Assembly: GCA_017404025.1 (NCBI GenBank)
Contig: JAFRDD010000003.1
Span: 1-62,134 of the forward strand
Direction of reading: 5' to 3'
Source: Clostridia bacterium
GTDB lineage: Bacteria; Bacillota; Clostridia; TANB77; CAG-508
Length of the DNA: 62,134 bases
The position numbers and the translations under genes were made by a program. Shown one piece after another: positions 36,809-44,657 of the stretch (positions are counted from its first letter, which is position 1; each line of letters opens with the position of its first letter). The notes beneath the pieces were generated by a model, which was given only the letters and a program-made list of their open reading frames with translations, did no database searches and was not told the origin of the DNA.

Positions 36809-37222
36809 TTATGCAACACCTCCAAACAAAGAGATTTGTTCTACTTTTTTCTTTTCTTCCAATTCTTTTTTAGCTTTTTCCATAGAAACAACATTGTTCT
36901 TAGTTTGAGCATTTTCACTATCTTTATTAGTTTTAGCCTTTTTAGCTTTTGGTGTCTCATCAATTTTTAAGTATTTATTTGGTAAAGAAAAATACATTGT
37001 AGCCCAAGCATATACAATTTCATTCGTAATAAAATTCCATCCGTTTCTTGCATGTTTTTGAGCCATTTTTTTAATAAATTTACACATGTCTTCAAGATTC
37101 TTTTCATCTTTTAAATAATTTTGCTCCATATGTGGCATTGTAAGTAAATGTTCAACTACTTGCTTTAGTGCAAGGTCTTCTTGGTCTTTTACTTGTTCTT
37201 TTAATCTTTCAAATCCATTCAT
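36809..37222 (-). CDS. PcfK-like protein with clamp-binding-like tail
   Basis: 137 residues: a helical PcfK domain (residues 1-95, MEQNYLKDEKNLEDMCKFIKKMAQKHARNGWNF...), a Lys/Asn-rich linker and the tail EQISLFGGVA. QISLF matches the pentapeptide used by many proteins to bind the DNA polymerase sliding clamp (Q-x-[SD]-L-F), which would tie this protein to replication; inference from motif. Four-bp overlap with the upstream gene. Confidence 0.75.
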   Translation of the reverse strand: MNGFERLKEQVKDQEDLALKQVVEHLLTMPHMEQNYLKDEKNLEDMCKFIKKMAQKHARNGWNFITNEIVYAWATMYFSLPNKYLKIDETPKAKKAKTNKDSENAQTKNNVVSMEKAKKELEEKKKVEQISLFGGVA

Positions 37223-37623
37223 TCTTTATTATCTCCTTCTACTTTTTTAAATCTTATATATAAATCATCTTGTGCTTGCTCCTTCATATATTTTTTATAA
37301 TTATTTATCCCATATTTAGCGATTTTAGCATTTTTTTCTTTTTGTACTGCTTCTAATACCTTATTTAGTTCGTAATAATTAAAAAAATAGGAGATAAGCC
37401 TACCATTACTGATAGCTTTATCTCCTTTATAATCTTTTATCACATTAAAACGATAGTGGTACTTCTTTTTCCCAGGATGATCTGCAATTCTAATGCCACA
37501 AGAAAGTCCATAATCCAATTTTAAATAAATTGAACTTGTAGTATATGAATTATACCTATGTACAATAAAATCTTTTTTTATTAACTTTGGTATTAAAGCA
37601 CTTGCTACTTCCTTTCCATTCAT
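37219..37623 (-). CDS. Leading-region protein, unknown
   Basis: 134 residues, basic. Residues 20-75 form beta strands rich in Tyr (KKKYHYRFNVIKDYKGDK); the C-terminal half is helical. Translationally coupled to the PcfK-like gene. No family recognised. Confidence 0.55.
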   Translation of the reverse strand: MNGKEVASALIPKLIKKDFIVHRYNSYTTSSIYLKLDYGLSCGIRIADHPGKKKYHYRFNVIKDYKGDKAISNGRLISYFFNYYELNKVLEAVQKEKNAKIAKYGINNYKKYMKEQAQDDLYIRFKKVEGDNKE

Positions 37624-37626
37624 AAA

Positions 37627-37902
37627 TTATGCTGCTTCTTCCAAAATAATATGTTCTTGTAAGAACTTGATTTTATTTACTTTATGCTTAATCGTCTTTA
37701 TATATGGTTTTATAGCTTCTATTTTACTTTCAGGAATATTAATTTCTGTAACTCTAGCAACCTTATCTCCAAATATTGTAGGTACTAAAACATAGTCTCC
37801 AATTATCACTTTTGTATTTGTATAATAACTATATGCTTTACCTTCAAAAACTTTTGGAGTATAGTCGCTTTCATATTTTACACTTATTATATTAGTTTCC
37901 AT
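37627..37902 (-). CDS. Small beta-rich protein, unknown
   Basis: 91 residues from the ATG after GGAGG. The central IGDYVLVPTIFGDKVARVTEI resembles the small beta-barrel at the N-terminus of PriA helicase, but no helicase follows. It starts inside the end of the upstream gene. Ends in -EEAA. Confidence 0.5.
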   Translation of the reverse strand: METNIISVKYESDYTPKVFEGKAYSYYTNTKVIIGDYVLVPTIFGDKVARVTEINIPESKIEAIKPYIKTIKHKVNKIKFLQEHIILEEAA

Positions 37903-38248
37903 TCTTTTTTTCCTCCAACTCTTCATAATACTCTTTTAATTCTTGTAATAATTTTTCCTTATCACATAATACATAAAAACCAGCCATTGGGTGAAAAGAA
38001 AGCATTATAACATCATTTAAATTAAAGTATGTATCTTTTATTTCTTGAATTAAGTCATCTGTTTCTTCAGTTATAATTTCTAATTCTTCTTTTTCTTCAA
38101 CTGGATCTAATTCTTTTTTAGAATACTCTAATTGTTCATTTAGATTATTAATTACATTTTGTGCTCTTCCAATAATTGTTTCATCATCGTTTTTAAAGAA
38201 GATGTCAGCACATAATTTTTCAAAATATTTATTTATTTGTTCTTGCAT
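37892..38248 (-). CDS. Acidic helical protein, unknown
   Basis: 118 residues, very acidic (Glu/Asp-rich, EEKEELEIITEETDDLIQEI), probably coiled coil. Overlaps the following gene by 11 bp. No family recognised. Confidence 0.5.
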   Translation of the reverse strand: MQEQINKYFEKLCADIFFKNDDETIIGRAQNVINNLNEQLEYSKKELDPVEEKEELEIITEETDDLIQEIKDTYFNLNDVIMLSFHPMAGFYVLCDKEKLLQELKEYYEELEEKKNGN

Positions 38249-38266
38249 AAAAACACCTCATTTCAC

Positions 38267-38722
38267 TTAAAATGGTAAGTCATCTGAAGCATAGAATTCA
38301 TCAGGTAACATTGTGCTTTCTTCATTGCTATTTGCATTTTGTTTGTTTGTACTATTTACTGGTGTACTACTAAACAATACACTTTCATCTGCTTGTTGTT
38401 TTTTCAAACTATCAGCGAAATAAATTTCTTCAGAAATAACTTCTGTTATGTAACGTCTTTGACCATTATTATCATCATAAGTACGAGTTTGCAGTCTACC
38501 ACATAAGCTTATTTGTAGTCCTTGTTTTAAGTATTTTTCCACAAATTCAGCAAGTTTTGAAAAAGCTACAATATTTATAAAATCTGCTTGTCTTTCTTCT
38601 CCCTCTTTTACAAATTTTCTATTAACGGCAAGTGTAAAATTGGCTACCTTAAAATTATTGGCTTGTGAATATCTAATATCTGGATCTTTTGTAAGTCTTC
38701 CTAATAAAATTACTTTGTTCAT
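38267..38722 (-). CDS. ssb: Single-stranded DNA-binding protein
   Basis: 151 residues: complete OB-fold (MNKVILLGRLTKDPDIRYSQ...FINIVAFSKLAEFVEKYLKQG...GRLQTRTYDDNNGQRRYITEV), flexible Asn/Ser linker, and the acidic tip DDLPF that recruits partner proteins. It coats the incoming strand after transfer. It follows the S6-like gene, as in the chromosomal rpsF-ssb order. Confidence 0.95.
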   Translation of the reverse strand: MNKVILLGRLTKDPDIRYSQANNFKVANFTLAVNRKFVKEGEERQADFINIVAFSKLAEFVEKYLKQGLQISLCGRLQTRTYDDNNGQRRYITEVISEEIYFADSLKKQQADESVLFSSTPVNSTNKQNANSNEESTMLPDEFYASDDLPF

Positions 38723-38739
38723 ATTTTTTACCTTCTTTC

Positions 38740-39024
38740 CTAATTTTCTAACTTTACAACTATAAATTTTAAAATCTCGTCTGTAATCCTATAAATTCTT
38801 TGTAGTTCATAGATATTATCTGCATATGTATTAAATTGTATTAAATAATAATAAGCTTCCTTTTGTTTTTTTATTTCATATGCTAATTGTTTCTTACCTA
38901 AGTCTTCTACTTTTGTGATTTCTCCGTTTTCAGTAATATAATTCTTTATTTTTTCTAATACCTTAATCCTTTCATCTTTTGAAATATTAATATTAATAAG
39001 TATTACTGTTTCATATTTATTCAT
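38740..39024 (-). CDS. rpsF: Ribosomal protein bS6-like
   Basis: 94 residues, matching bS6 from end to end: MNKYETVILININ, NGEITKVEDLGKKQLAYEIKKQKEAYYYLIQFNTYAD, and ELQRIYRITDEILKFIVVKLE. This is a full-length copy on an ICE, placed 17 bp upstream of ssb exactly as rpsF precedes ssb in bacterial chromosomes; rpsR is absent. It may be a captured operon fragment that now serves the element, for example by binding its own mRNA; function here is not known. Confidence 0.85.
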   Translation of the reverse strand: MNKYETVILININISKDERIKVLEKIKNYITENGEITKVEDLGKKQLAYEIKKQKEAYYYLIQFNTYADNIYELQRIYRITDEILKFIVVKLEN

Positions 39025-39049
39025 ATTTTTTACCTTCCTTCCAATTTAA

Positions 39050-39466
39050 TTATGCTGCAATTTTGAAAATAATTCTTTTATTTCTTTCAGCATTTTTTTG
39101 TTTTATTTTTCTAATATTTGAATAATATTCTTCTAGAAATTCCTCTTTATTTTTTTCAACTTTTTTTAAATGTTTTCTTAACTTGAACATATTAAAATAT
39201 TTTTGAATTGCTCTTTTTTTCATAGATACAATTCTTTTCTTTTTAGTTGCTACAATTAAGAAAGTACCAAGAATGATACTATCTTTATATATCCTGTTGT
39301 ATTCTTCAAGACTAGCCTCTTTATTTGCGATTAACATTGTATTATCATCTAATTTTACTTTATATAGATTTTCTCCTATAAAAGATTTAATAAATTTGAT
39401 ACTTGCAGGAATCTTCATAGTTTGAACTTCTTTACCTGCCATTACTAATAAACATTTAATTTTCAT
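39050..39466 (-). CDS. DUF3846-like leading-region protein
   Basis: 138 residues. The first 75 (MKIPASIKFIKSFIGENLYKV...NKEASLEEYNRIYKDSIILGTFLIVA) follow the DUF3846 pattern (small anti-restriction/ICE domain); the rest is strongly basic and helical. Ends in -KIAA. Function unknown. Confidence 0.5.
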   Translation of the reverse strand: MKIKCLLVMAGKEVQTMKIPASIKFIKSFIGENLYKVKLDDNTMLIANKEASLEEYNRIYKDSIILGTFLIVATKKKRIVSMKKRAIQKYFNMFKLRKHLKKVEKNKEEFLEEYYSNIRKIKQKNAERNKRIIFKIAA

Positions 39467-39530
39467 ATGTATTTTTTCCTTCCTTCTCTTAATAAATTAG
39501 AAAAAGACAGAAATAATCTGCCTTTTACAT

Positions 39531-41231
39531 TTATGCTGCTTTTCTAATTTCAGCATTGTTATTCTTATATAATTTAAGCGTTTTAAAAGATTTAATTACT
39601 GGTTTTATAACAGTATATAGTTCTCCAGTATTGTTTGAAATCTTTAAAGCTTGGCCTTTCTTTACAGTACAAGTAATTAATTGCGTATCTTTTGCATATT
39701 TACCTATAAAATCATAATCTGCACAACTCTCATAATCATCGATGAAAATAGGGAGATTAACTTTACTAATTTTATTGAACATATTAGCAAATTCTAAAGC
39801 CACGGCAATAGTCTCAGAACGAGATAAATCTGCTAATGGAGTATTTTTATAAGTAATTATAAAATCTTCCTTAATTTCTCCAGTAGTTTTTAAAACAGTA
39901 TAAAATTTAATATCAACATCTTTTAAATACTGTTTTGCTAATTTCATTTTTTCTTCAATATAGTTAATATACAATTTTTGTGCTACTTTTTTAGCTTGAT
40001 TTAAACTATCTATGAATTGTTTATATTTTGCTTTTTCTACATTAAATTTTGTAATATCATTTTTAGCATCTTGTTTAGTTTTTTCACGAAATGCAATTTC
40101 ACTATTAAATTTTTCTATTTCTAAGTTTTCCTGCTCTAATTCCTTAATGCTTTGTTCAATATCATGTATTCTCTTTGTTTTTTCAATAGTTGTATTGCCT
40201 TCCAATGAATGAAATATGCACTTTTCCTTAGTTAGTTTAATTTTTAAATCCTTTAATTGAGATTCAAGTAAAATATTTCTATTATACTGTATTATTAAAT
40301 CATGTTTCATATTTTCTATTGTCTTTAATTTACTCTCATTCTCAATATGCTGGTTACAAGTAGGGCAAACACATAAAGTTCCATTTTTAATTTGGTTATA
40401 TTTTTCTTTTCCTTGTCTCATAGATTTTGAAAGTTCATTTTGTTCATTCTCTTTGTCTAGTACCTCTTTTTCTAGCTTTACAATAAGTTCCTTTTGTTTT
40501 TCTTTATCTACAATATCTTTGTTAGTATTTAAAAATGAAAGCTCTTGTCTTGCAAGTGATAATTCCTCAATTTTATCAAATATTTTTTTACTATTAATTT
40601 CCATATTTGCAATGCTAGTAGCATAATCAATTTTTCCATCTAATGTAGATATAGAATTTTCGGCATTTTTTATGTCTGCATTTAGTTCAATAATAAAAGT
40701 TGGTATATTTTGAGGAATAGTCTCTAAAATATTTTTTTCTTCATTACTTAAATTATTAAATGCAATTTCCATTATGTCTTTAGGAGCAATATCAGATAAA
40801 TATTTATCTACTATTTCTTTTTGTTCTGCAGTTTTTTTTCCCAGAAAATATAGTGGATTAACAATTGATAAAAATAATTTTTTATCTTTATAAAAGCTTA
40901 CTAGTTCATCTTGTGTTATTACTCTTCCATCTAATAAAAGATAATTTTCTTTATTAGAATACTTGTGTTTAGCACGAATCAGGCTATGTTCAATATCATT
41001 ATTATCAGTAAATTTAACTTCGCAATATGATGCATCAGCATCTTTATTTATAAGACATATTTTTTCATTTCCATTTAAATTTGTGCCTAAAATAGTATTT
41101 ACAATGGCATATAATATATTACTTTTACCTGACCTATTTTTTCCTGTTATATTAGTAATATCGTATAAATCTGTTTCAAAACTCCCTTTGAATTTTCTGA
41201 ATCCAATAGTTTTTACATAATTAATTCTCAT
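39531..41231 (-). CDS. SbcC/RecF-like ABC ATPase with zinc-hook motif
   Basis: 566 residues. Walker A GKNRSGKSN near 30-38, a long coiled coil (about 170-430) broken by CPTC near 288-291 that resembles the Rad50 zinc hook, the signature-like DLSRSETIAVALEFANMF, and Walker B LPIFIDDYESC. Such ATPases handle DNA ends with a nuclease partner; none is obvious next to it. It probably helps maintain or repair the element. Ends in -RKAA. Confidence 0.75.
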   Translation of the reverse strand: MRINYVKTIGFRKFKGSFETDLYDITNITGKNRSGKSNILYAIVNTILGTNLNGNEKICLINKDADASYCEVKFTDNNDIEHSLIRAKHKYSNKENYLLLDGRVITQDELVSFYKDKKLFLSIVNPLYFLGKKTAEQKEIVDKYLSDIAPKDIMEIAFNNLSNEEKNILETIPQNIPTFIIELNADIKNAENSISTLDGKIDYATSIANMEINSKKIFDKIEELSLARQELSFLNTNKDIVDKEKQKELIVKLEKEVLDKENEQNELSKSMRQGKEKYNQIKNGTLCVCPTCNQHIENESKLKTIENMKHDLIIQYNRNILLESQLKDLKIKLTKEKCIFHSLEGNTTIEKTKRIHDIEQSIKELEQENLEIEKFNSEIAFREKTKQDAKNDITKFNVEKAKYKQFIDSLNQAKKVAQKLYINYIEEKMKLAKQYLKDVDIKFYTVLKTTGEIKEDFIITYKNTPLADLSRSETIAVALEFANMFNKISKVNLPIFIDDYESCADYDFIGKYAKDTQLITCTVKKGQALKISNNTGELYTVIKPVIKSFKTLKLYKNNNAEIRKAA

Positions 41232-41443
41232 ATTATTTTTTTTCCTTTCCTTTTTTTATATGGCTTTCGTAAATAATCTTGTTCAAACCAGTCTTCTGTT
41301 TCATCACGGAATTTAACGCAATAATCTTTATAATAAATATCACGTTCAATAACTTTGCCTGGTTTATCTTTATAGAATTTTCCATCTTTCTTGCCAATTC
41401 CATATACAATTACTCTTTCGCCATATTTAAACTCATTTTTCAT
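41228..41443 (-). CDS. Small basic KOW-like protein, unknown
   Basis: 71 residues from the ATG after AAGGAG. FKYGERVIVYGIGKKDGKFYKDKPGKVIERDIYYKDYCVKF has the spacing of a small SH3/KOW-like barrel; the tail is Lys/Arg-rich. Four-bp overlap with the ATPase gene. Confidence 0.5.
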   Translation of the reverse strand: MKNEFKYGERVIVYGIGKKDGKFYKDKPGKVIERDIYYKDYCVKFRDETEDWFEQDYLRKPYKKRKGKKII

Positions 41444-41558
41444 TGTATATTTTCTCCTTAAAAAATTATTTTTTGAACTTGACATTTCACTTTTTATTTG
41501 TAATAATATTAAAAAAGTTACATATCAAATTAAGTAGTAGATTTTTGTTACCACACAT

Positions 41559-42797
41559 TTAAGCTGCTACTTTTTTTATTATTTTGTTTACATACTCTAA
41601 TTTAACTGCAAATTTTTTATTTAAAGCTTCATGAATATCTATTTTAACTAGTGTTCCTATATCACATTTTTGTAGTTCTTCAGAATCCTCTGGCTTAATT
41701 GCAATATCAATTATATTTTCGTTATAATCATGGAATTTTCCAATTAAATATGGTTTTTCTAATCCTTGCTTATCTGCAATCATTTCTGTATATGTACTTT
41801 CTAATACAAAATATTTATTTACATCGTCAGTATCTTCAGCATCTCCAGTATTTTCACTATCAATAATATTCTCATTAGACGTTTGTTCAGGTGATATACT
41901 TGCTATTTCTCCTTTATTTTCAGTAATAATTCCTTCTTGATTTTCTACTGATTTTTTTGACTTTGATTTTTTCTTAGTCGTAGCTTTTCCTTTTTTACTT
42001 TCTGCATTTTGTTCTTCCTTTGCTACATTTGATTCATCAATAATTTTTTCCTTTGAATTATTATTTTTTGTATCAATTTCAGTAACAACATTTGGTGGTG
42101 AATTTTTTACATTTGTAGATGTGTTATTCACATTTTGAGCATTAATTGTGGATACATTTTGATTATTTTCTTGATTATCGGGAATTTTTTCTACTTGATT
42201 AAAATCTTTTTTCATAATATCTAGAATGTAATTATTGAAAGTTTGACCTAAAATATTTCTTTGTTCTTCTTTCCTTAAAAATAAAATATATTGACCTTTA
42301 ACAGAGCCTTGTTGTTCTTTTTGAAAGCTAAAATATTCTTTTAACCTATTAATTGCTCTTTGACCTGTTATTCTCATTAAAAAAATTCTATCTTTACTAA
42401 TACTTGGTATTAAGAATTTAAACCAAGCAATACGATTGCATTGTGCTTTTCCTTGTTCATTTCTTTGTCTATACTGGCAATTTTCAGTGCATTTAATATT
42501 TTGCCAACCATTTTTTACTTTAAGCTTAGCATCTTTTGAATTTTCCATACATGAGCAAACCTCTCCACTTTGATTATATCTTGCATATTTAACTGATAGA
42601 GGTTCTTTATCAAAGATTTCAATGTCAATACATTGTTTTCCCTTATATAATTCATTAAATTTTTGTAAATATTTTTCCATATAAGGATCTTCACTTTTTG
42701 CTATAAAATAGCCCAATTCCTTTACTCTGTTATTTTCTAATAGACCATGTTGTATTCTACCAATCATTGGCAAATTTACATATCTTGTTTGTTCCAT
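41559..42797 (-). CDS. Gp3-like protein (recombination directionality factor family)
   Basis: 412 residues. The first 190 (LPMIGRIQHGLLENNRVKELGYFIAKSEDPYM...) match the phage/ICE Gp3-like family, with a four-Cys zinc site (CSCM, CTENC) and a conserved RITGQRAINRLKEYF. A long Asn/Lys/Ser-rich linker (205-325) precedes a small C-terminal domain. Members were named after phage factors that switch integrase direction, but here a separate Xis exists, so a DNA-binding role in replication is equally likely. Ends in -KVAA. Confidence 0.6.
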   Translation of the reverse strand: MEQTRYVNLPMIGRIQHGLLENNRVKELGYFIAKSEDPYMEKYLQKFNELYKGKQCIDIEIFDKEPLSVKYARYNQSGEVCSCMENSKDAKLKVKNGWQNIKCTENCQYRQRNEQGKAQCNRIAWFKFLIPSISKDRIFLMRITGQRAINRLKEYFSFQKEQQGSVKGQYILFLRKEEQRNILGQTFNNYILDIMKKDFNQVEKIPDNQENNQNVSTINAQNVNNTSTNVKNSPPNVVTEIDTKNNNSKEKIIDESNVAKEEQNAESKKGKATTKKKSKSKKSVENQEGIITENKGEIASISPEQTSNENIIDSENTGDAEDTDDVNKYFVLESTYTEMIADKQGLEKPYLIGKFHDYNENIIDIAIKPEDSEELQKCDIGTLVKIDIHEALNKKFAVKLEYVNKIIKKVAA

Positions 42798-42821
42798 ATT
42801 ATTTAAATCCTTCCTTTCCTT

Positions 42822-43178
42822 TTAAGCTGCAATTAGTTCTTGCATTTTACTTTCATATGTATTTGTAAAATCAACCGTATAAATCGGATAAATTGCAGAA
42901 TCAATAACACATATTCCTGTTTGTTCTTTTAAAATTCCTAAATCTTTTAATTGAGGAATAAAATTATCTTTAAACATGTAATCAACAATTATTTTATTAT
43001 CCTCTAATTTTCTTTTATTTTGGTCTAGCGTAATATCAGCAAAATGTGCAATTTCACAAGTATTTGGATCAAGTCCAAATAAACTTAATTGCAAATTACC
43101 ATTTGAATATCTTGAAGTATGAACAAAACAATTAGTAAATTCGGTTTCGTACAAATAAAAATTAAAACCACTTTCCAT
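42822..43178 (-). CDS. First gene of the leading-region module, unknown
   Basis: 118 residues, acidic, mixed alpha/beta (FNFYLYETEFTNCFVHTSRYSNGNLQLSLFGLDPNTCE). Like many of its neighbours it ends in -LIAA. GGAAGGAGATT precedes the ATG. No family recognised. Confidence 0.55.
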   Translation of the reverse strand: MESGFNFYLYETEFTNCFVHTSRYSNGNLQLSLFGLDPNTCEIAHFADITLDQNKRKLEDNKIIVDYMFKDNFIPQLKDLGILKEQTGICVIDSAIYPIYTVDFTNTYESKMQELIAA

Positions 43179-43612
43179 AATTTTTATAATCTCCTTCCAT
43201 TATTCTGTGTAAAAGATTTTTTTGAATAATCCTCCTTTCTTTTAATTTGGGACTAAAAAAAGAAAGTATCTGTTAGAAAAGGGGGCTATCTAACTTTTAC
43301 TTTCTTTATTTTTAAGCATAACAAAAAAATCTATATATTTAAGTTTTGCTTGTATCCCAAGTCTATGCTACATTTTTATAATGTAGAAAAACTGCTATTA
43401 ACTATTATTTTAATAGCTATGCCACAAATTATTTGTGGGTAGTTATAGCAAAAAACTATAACATAATCTTTATACACATTTTTATTGTATATAATTTTTT
43501 TGACAATTTCAATAAACACGGCTAAAAAATTCTTTTCGTTGATTTTTAGGCGTTTGGGAGCAATTTTAGTGTCATAATTTTTATTTTTAGAAAAATTTTT
43601 TATTAAAAAGCA
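43179..43612. promoter_or_regulatory. Folded noncoding region upstream of the leading-region genes
   Basis: No supported gene. At 43255-43316 AAAGAAAGTA/TACTTTCTTT flank a second stem GTTAG/CTAAC and a G5 loop, with T-runs on both strands. At 43416-43449 GCTAT/ATAGC enclose ACAAAT/ATTTGT. Such folded DNA directly before leading-region genes is where single-strand promoters or oriT are found in other conjugative elements; that role is inference. Confidence 0.45.
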
Positions 43613-43646
43613 AAGAACACTCACTCGTTAAAGTGAATGCTCCCGC
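43613..43646 (-). terminator. Terminator of the 65-residue gene
   Basis: On the minus strand GAGCATTCACT pairs imperfectly with AGTGAGTGTTC, followed by a T-rich tract, 14 nt after the stop at 43660. Confidence 0.6.
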
Positions 43647-43659
43647 TTGGTCAGATATT

Positions 43660-43857
43660 TTAAATCTCTCCCTTACCATACTTACTATTCTCATCGGAGA
43701 TTTTAGAAAATCTGTCGTATTCCTCCTGTGTCAACTGAGTTACCCCTTCTTCATCAGGTTCCCAAATTTTTGACTCAAAATCATCTTTTATTGCCTTATA
43801 TATCCTACAAAAAAATTTCACTAGCCAAAAGTTTTTCCAGGTATTTTTGCCACTCAT
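43660..43857 (-). CDS. Small protein, unknown
   Basis: 65 residues, with an aromatic-rich N-terminus (WKNFWLVKFFCRIYKAI) that could be an amphipathic membrane-binding helix, and an acidic C-terminus. AGGAAAAAGCT precedes the ATG. No family recognised. Confidence 0.5.
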   Translation of the reverse strand: MSGKNTWKNFWLVKFFCRIYKAIKDDFESKIWEPDEEGVTQLTQEEYDRFSKISDENSKYGKGEI

Positions 43858-44196
43858 AGCTTTTTCCTCCTCAAAATTATCTGTTGGATGTGTACCTATA
43901 TAAAATGATTGACTAAATATGAACCTGACCTATTCATATTTAGTTTTACTGATTTTTACCAGTAATTTATGAATATTTTACAATATTTCAATCAAATTTG
44001 CAATAAAAAAACATCAGCTGTTCCATACTCATATTGCAATAAACCGTACTATTTTCATAAGCTCAAAAAATATTTTTCAAAAAATCCAATATAATCTTAC
44101 AGCATCAACAACTATATTAATTCAAAAAAATTTTTAATGACTATTCCCATTTTCAATAGTATTTTATAGAATTTTATATGGAAGGAGAGGTGCTTT
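43858..44196. other. Divergent intergenic region with perfect inverted repeat
   Basis: No gene. A perfect 12-bp inverted repeat (ACTAAATATGAA at 43912-43923 and its complement at 43933-43944) is separated by 9 nt (CCTGACCTA). It lies between divergent genes, so it could be an operator, a nic-site hairpin or a promoter element. TTTAATGACTATTCC at 44133-44147 recurs with one change at 9846-9860. Confidence 0.5.
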
Positions 44197-44487
44197 ATGG
44201 AAGAGAAGTTTTTAGAATTTATATTTGAAAAAATGGAAGATAGCGATAAGTTTAAATTTAAAAGTAAAGAACTAAGTCGTCTAAAATTTTCTAAGCAAAA
44301 TCAAAGAAAACTTTTAGATAATTATATTTCTAAAAGAGTACACCCACAATCAAGTTTGGAACTTATTAACCTTATTGATGAATATAAAGATTCAATACAA
44401 GACTTTGACCAATGCGAAAGTAAAATGTATTTTATAAAAGGATTTGAAGTTGCTTTTGATTTCTTTATGTCTTTATCCCAAAGATAA
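44197..44487 (+). CDS. Small helical protein, unknown
   Basis: 96 residues, charged and helical (KFKSKELSRLKFSKQNQRKLLDNYISKRVHPQSSLELINLIDEYKD). GGAAGGAGAGG precedes the ATG. Proteins of this type recur in clostridial ICEs but I cannot name a function. Confidence 0.55.
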   Translation: MEEKFLEFIFEKMEDSDKFKFKSKELSRLKFSKQNQRKLLDNYISKRVHPQSSLELINLIDEYKDSIQDFDQCESKMYFIKGFEVAFDFFMSLSQR

Positions 44488-44531
44488 GCTATGCTCTATA
44501 TAAAATATAGGGCATAAAAAAGTAAATAAAG

Positions 44532-44642
44532 AAATGTAACATAAATACACTTATGTGACATTTTTACCTGTTTTAAATAAAATAATGTACAAAAAATGTA
44601 ACATAAATGATAAAAGTGGTACCTAAAAAATGTAACATAAAT
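44532..44642 (+). repeat. Three iteron-like repeats before a recombinase gene
   Basis: AAATGTAACATAAAT occurs at 44532-44546, 44594-44608 and 44628-44642. The first forms a stem with the inverted near-copy TTATGTGACATTT (44551-44563), which may also terminate the preceding gene. Direct repeats of this kind usually bind the product of the following gene or a replication protein. Confidence 0.7.
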
Positions 44643-44657
44643 GAAAGGGTGATTTTA

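Noticed and set aside
43376-43624. An 82-codon minus-strand frame in the leading-region upstream DNA.
   Set aside because: No RBS, low-complexity product, and it overlaps clear inverted repeats.
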